From: Oscillospiraceae bacterium
Lineage (GTDB): Bacteria > Bacillota > Clostridia > Oscillospirales > Ruminococcaceae
DNA length: 6,761 nucleotides
NCBI GenBank assembly: GCA_029068025.1
Contig: JAIEDJ010000081.1
Span: 1-6,761 of the forward strand
Direction: 5' to 3'
Under the pieces are notes generated by a model that saw nothing but the letters and a program-made list of their open reading frames with translations, was not told the origin of the DNA and ran no database searches. A program made the translations under genes and the position numbers. Of the stretch, positions 5,080 through 6,761 are shown one piece after another. Every line of letters begins with the position of its first letter. The stretch's first letter is position 1.

Positions 5080-6132
5080 ATGACATTTGAAGAATTCATT
5101 ATGCAGGCGCGCGATATTGGTGCCTCGGATATCCACCTTACTGTCGGAGCGCCCACAGTGATACGTGTACACGGCGAGCTTCAGAAATATCAGGAGCTTT
5201 CCGATCAGGTCGTACACCGTACGATAATGTCCATACTTTCCGCGGAGCAAGAGAAACTGCTCACGGAGGGCAACGACATTGACTTTTCCTTTGAACTTAA
5301 AAACGGTGCCAGACAGCGTGTGAACGTGTTCCACCACGGCGGAAGGCTCGCCTGCTCGATCAGACTGCTCAACGCGAAGATACCCGCGATCTCCGACCTT
5401 GGGCTTCCCGATGTTATGCTGGATCTCGCAAAGAAGCGCCGCGGACTGATCCTTGTTACAGGCCCAACGGGCGCGGGAAAATCCACCTCCCTTGCCGCAA
5501 TGATCCAGTACATCAACGAAACACGTCCGTGTCATATAATTACCATCGAGGATCCTATTGAATATAAGTACGAGCAGGCAAGGGCGACCATTCACCAGCG
5601 CGAGGTAGGCCGCGATATTCCTTCATTTGATTACGCTCTCCGCAGTGCGCTCCGTGAAGACCCGGACGTTATCCTCATCGGTGAGATGCGCGACTACGAA
5701 ACCATTTCGCTTGCCATGACAGCCGCCGAAACGGGACACCTTGTATTCGGCACGCTCCACACCAGCTCTGCCGCTCAGACTATAGACCGTATTATCGACG
5801 TCTGCCCTGTTGACGCAAAGGAACAGGTGCGTATGCAGCTTGCAAATATGATCCAGGGAATATTGGCACAGCTGCTGATACCCACTGCCGACGGCAAAGG
5901 CAGATGCGCCGCGGTAGAAGTCATGATCGGCACCGACGCTATCAAGAACCTTATTCGTTCCAATAAGATCGCGCAGATGGATTCCACTATGCAGGGCGGA
6001 TCATCAGTGGGAATGCAGACGCTTAACGATGGTCTCGCAAAACTGTATAAGGCAGGAAGGATAAGCTACCAGACTGCGCTTGAATATTCATCCAATCCAG
6101 ACGAAATGGAAAAGAAGCTGCTTGGCGGCTGA
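5080..6132 (+). CDS. pilT: Type IV pilus retraction ATPase PilT
   Basis: PilT (350 residues, the family's usual length) is a hexameric cytoplasmic ATPase that drives pilus retraction, giving twitching motility and DNA uptake. The N-terminal PAS-like domain (1-100) contains ASDIHLTVGAPTVIRVHGEL. The RecA-like domain follows, with Walker A GPTGAGKST (128-136), the Asp box IITIEDPIEY (153-162), Walker B DPDVILIGEMRD (194-205) and the His box AETGHLVFGTLHT (216-228). The C-terminal retraction motif AIRNLIRE appears as AIKNLIRS (287-294), with Ser in place of the Glu. PilB extension ATPases are excluded because the long N-terminal domain and the zinc-binding tetracysteine motif are missing. The gene has its own promoter and terminator, so it is transcribed alone; no other pilus gene is in the window. 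It is divergent from rrf2. Confidence 0.95.
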   Translation: MTFEEFIMQARDIGASDIHLTVGAPTVIRVHGELQKYQELSDQVVHRTIMSILSAEQEKLLTEGNDIDFSFELKNGARQRVNVFHHGGRLACSIRLLNAKIPAISDLGLPDVMLDLAKKRRGLILVTGPTGAGKSTSLAAMIQYINETRPCHIITIEDPIEYKYEQARATIHQREVGRDIPSFDYALRSALREDPDVILIGEMRDYETISLAMTAAETGHLVFGTLHTSSAAQTIDRIIDVCPVDAKEQVRMQLANMIQGILAQLLIPTADGKGRCAAVEVMIGTDAIKNLIRSNKIAQMDSTMQGGSSVGMQTLNDGLAKLYKAGRISYQTALEYSSNPDEMEKKLLGG

Positions 6133-6138
6133 TAGATC

Positions 6139-6170
6139 AACACCCCCGGATCGCTCCGAGGGTGTTTTTT
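6139..6170 (+). terminator. Rho-independent terminator of pilT
   Basis: Seven bases after the pilT stop, AACACCC (6139-6145) pairs with GGGTGTT (6160-6166). After one C-A mismatch, CGGA (6147-6150) pairs with TCCG (6155-6158) around a TCGC loop. The stem runs into six T (6165-6170). On the minus strand the hairpin is not followed by a U-run, so it mainly stops plus-strand transcription. Confidence 0.9.
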
Positions 6171-6207
6171 CATTTATTTATACAAAACCTTTGCGAAGCT
6201 GCTGCGG

Positions 6208-6411
6208 TTACATATCCTCCGCGACGACGTTTCTGCGAAAAAGCATGGAAACAGACCAGCACGCCGCAAGCGCGATAACGATATATATCAGTCGGCTGAG
6301 CACCGATTCCGAGCCGCCGAAAAACCATGCCACAGCGTCAAAGTTGAACAGTCCCATCAGTCCCCAGTTCAATCCGCCGATGATGATCAAAGTCAATGCG
6401 GTTTTATCCAA
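6208..6411 (-). CDS. DUF378 (YuzA-like) small membrane protein
   Basis: A 67-residue protein with two membrane helices (about 5-24 and 40-58). The first carries the family signature IIGGLNWGLMGLFNFD (10-25), and the second begins with SRLIYIVIALAA. The tail RRNVVAEDM is polar. DUF378 proteins are widespread in Firmicutes and other bacteria and have no established function. The start is a TTG at 6411, supported by a very strong GGGGAGG (6420-6426) 8 bases upstream and by the normal family N-terminus; no ATG lies in frame upstream. The gene converges on pilT, with the pilT terminator between them. It appears to be transcribed alone from a promoter in 6427-6475. I see no clear terminator of its own. 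Confidence 0.93.
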   Translation of the reverse strand: MDKTALTLIIIGGLNWGLMGLFNFDAVAWFFGGSESVLSRLIYIVIALAACWSVSMLFRRNVVAEDM

Positions 6412-6419
6412 GTTCGATT

Positions 6420-6426
6420 CCTCCCC
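6420..6426 (-). promoter_or_regulatory. Strong ribosome binding site for the TTG start of the DUF378 gene
   Basis: GGGGAGG on the minus strand lies 8 bases before the TTG at 6411. It decides the non-ATG start, since the nearby ATG (6430) is out of frame and would end after eight codons. Confidence 0.8.
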
Positions 6427-6444
6427 TCATTGAATTTCAACATT

Positions 6445-6450
6445 ATTATA
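6445..6450 (-). promoter_or_regulatory. Probable -10 box of the DUF378 gene
   Basis: A TATAAT on the minus strand lies about 33 bases before the start codon. No good -35 box is seen 16-18 bases upstream (the stretch is only A/T), so the promoter is probably weak or this assignment is wrong. Confidence 0.4.
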
Positions 6451-6620
6451 CTCTGCATTTGAAAATATATTTAAGGAAAGTTCCGCTAATATTTTTTTAT
6501 CATTTAATTTAAAAACAATCTTCAAATTTGTGCAAAATGTCAATCGCCGCCCTGCAAGTCCGTTTAAAATAAAAGCCATTTCGTCAAAATAACAAAAATA
6601 AATTTTTTCTTCAAAACCAC

Positions 6621-6649
6621 TTGACAAACCCCGACAAATGTTGTACAAT
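6621..6649 (+). promoter_or_regulatory. Strong sigma-A promoter of the tRNA-Val gene
   Basis: A perfect TTGACA (6621-6626) is followed after 17 bases by TACAAT (6644-6649). Transcription would start near 6656, about 30 bases before the mature tRNA. Such near-consensus promoters are usual for tRNA operons, and more tRNA genes may follow beyond the window. Confidence 0.85.
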
Positions 6650-6685
6650 AATAAAGTCGTTAAGAATTAAACGATGTAAAAAAAC

Positions 6686-6761
6686 GGAAGTTTAGCTCAG
6701 CTGGGAGAGCATCTGCCTTACAAGCAGAGGGTCATAGGTTCGAGCCCTATAACTTCCACCA
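6686..6761 (+). tRNA. tRNA-Val (anticodon UAC)
   Basis: A complete 76-base tRNA ending exactly at the window edge. The acceptor stem pairs GGAAGTT (6686-6692) with AACTTCC (6751-6757); the discriminator is A (6758) and CCA is encoded (6759-6761). The D arm pairs GCTC with GAGC. The anticodon stem TCTGC/GCAGA (6712-6716/6724-6728) encloses the loop CTTACAA with anticodon TAC at 6719-6721. The T arm ATAGG/CCTAT encloses TTCGAGC (6739-6745). All stems pair fully. It reads GUA and, with U34 modification, other Val codons. Confidence 0.97.

Noticed and set aside
4972..5595. A 207-codon minus-strand open frame opposite pilT
   Set aside because: It covers the pilT promoter and N-terminal half, which have clear coding and regulatory signals on the other strand. 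No family features are seen.
6427..6648. A minus-strand open frame of 73 codons ending just before the DUF378 ribosome binding site
   Set aside because: It would start at a TTG without a ribosome binding site, contains the -10 box of the DUF378 gene, and lies over the tRNA promoter on the other strand. An internal ATG near 6580 also lacks a ribosome site. Open frames of this size are expected in such AT-rich DNA.

Overview
The window looks like a piece of a chromosome from an anaerobic Firmicute, most likely a gut or rumen member of the Clostridia (Oscillospiraceae/Ruminococcaceae type). This is inference. It rests on the protein style (clostridial MnmA insert, Rrf2/IscR-like regulator, zinc-ribbon single-pass membrane protein, DUF378 protein, TM2 protein), purine-rich Shine-Dalgarno sites before every gene, consensus sigma-A promoters and a tRNA gene with an encoded CCA end. 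No phage, insertion sequence or CRISPR array is visible.

Left part (1-2210), accessory in character. A minus-strand pair starts from one consensus promoter: a TM2-domain membrane protein, then the N-terminus of a protein with three PVNL octapeptide repeats, possibly TerD-like, cut by the window edge. Divergent from them is a small XRE-type helix-turn-helix regulator (+). It converges on, and overlaps by 9 bp, a minus-strand gene for a zinc-ribbon, single-pass membrane protein. The TM2 gene is visibly more AT-rich than the right-hand part.

Middle (2285-4909), core metabolism. A minus-strand operon runs rrf2 (IscR-like, three conserved Cys) - nadA (quinolinate synthase, 4Fe-4S) - mnmA (tRNA 2-thiouridylase). 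The nadA and mnmA genes overlap by 8 bp. A perfect 19-bp hairpin lies beyond mnmA and probably ends transcription. The operon joins a probable Fe-S-sensing regulator with an Fe-S enzyme of NAD synthesis and a sulfur-transfer enzyme of tRNA modification, so it reads as an iron-sulfur/sulfur-status unit.

Right part (4910-6761). Divergent from rrf2, pilT (type IV pilus retraction ATPase) stands alone with its own consensus promoter and a strong rho-independent terminator. A small DUF378 membrane protein (minus, TTG start) follows. The window ends with tRNA-Val(UAC) behind a near-perfect promoter.

Most of the window is ordinary. The points most worth a second look are the rrf2-nadA-mnmA arrangement with the extra cysteines of MnmA, the possible TerD/TM2 operon with its peptide repeats, and a palindrome in activator position ahead of the zinc-ribbon gene. 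I found no convincing new multi-gene system.
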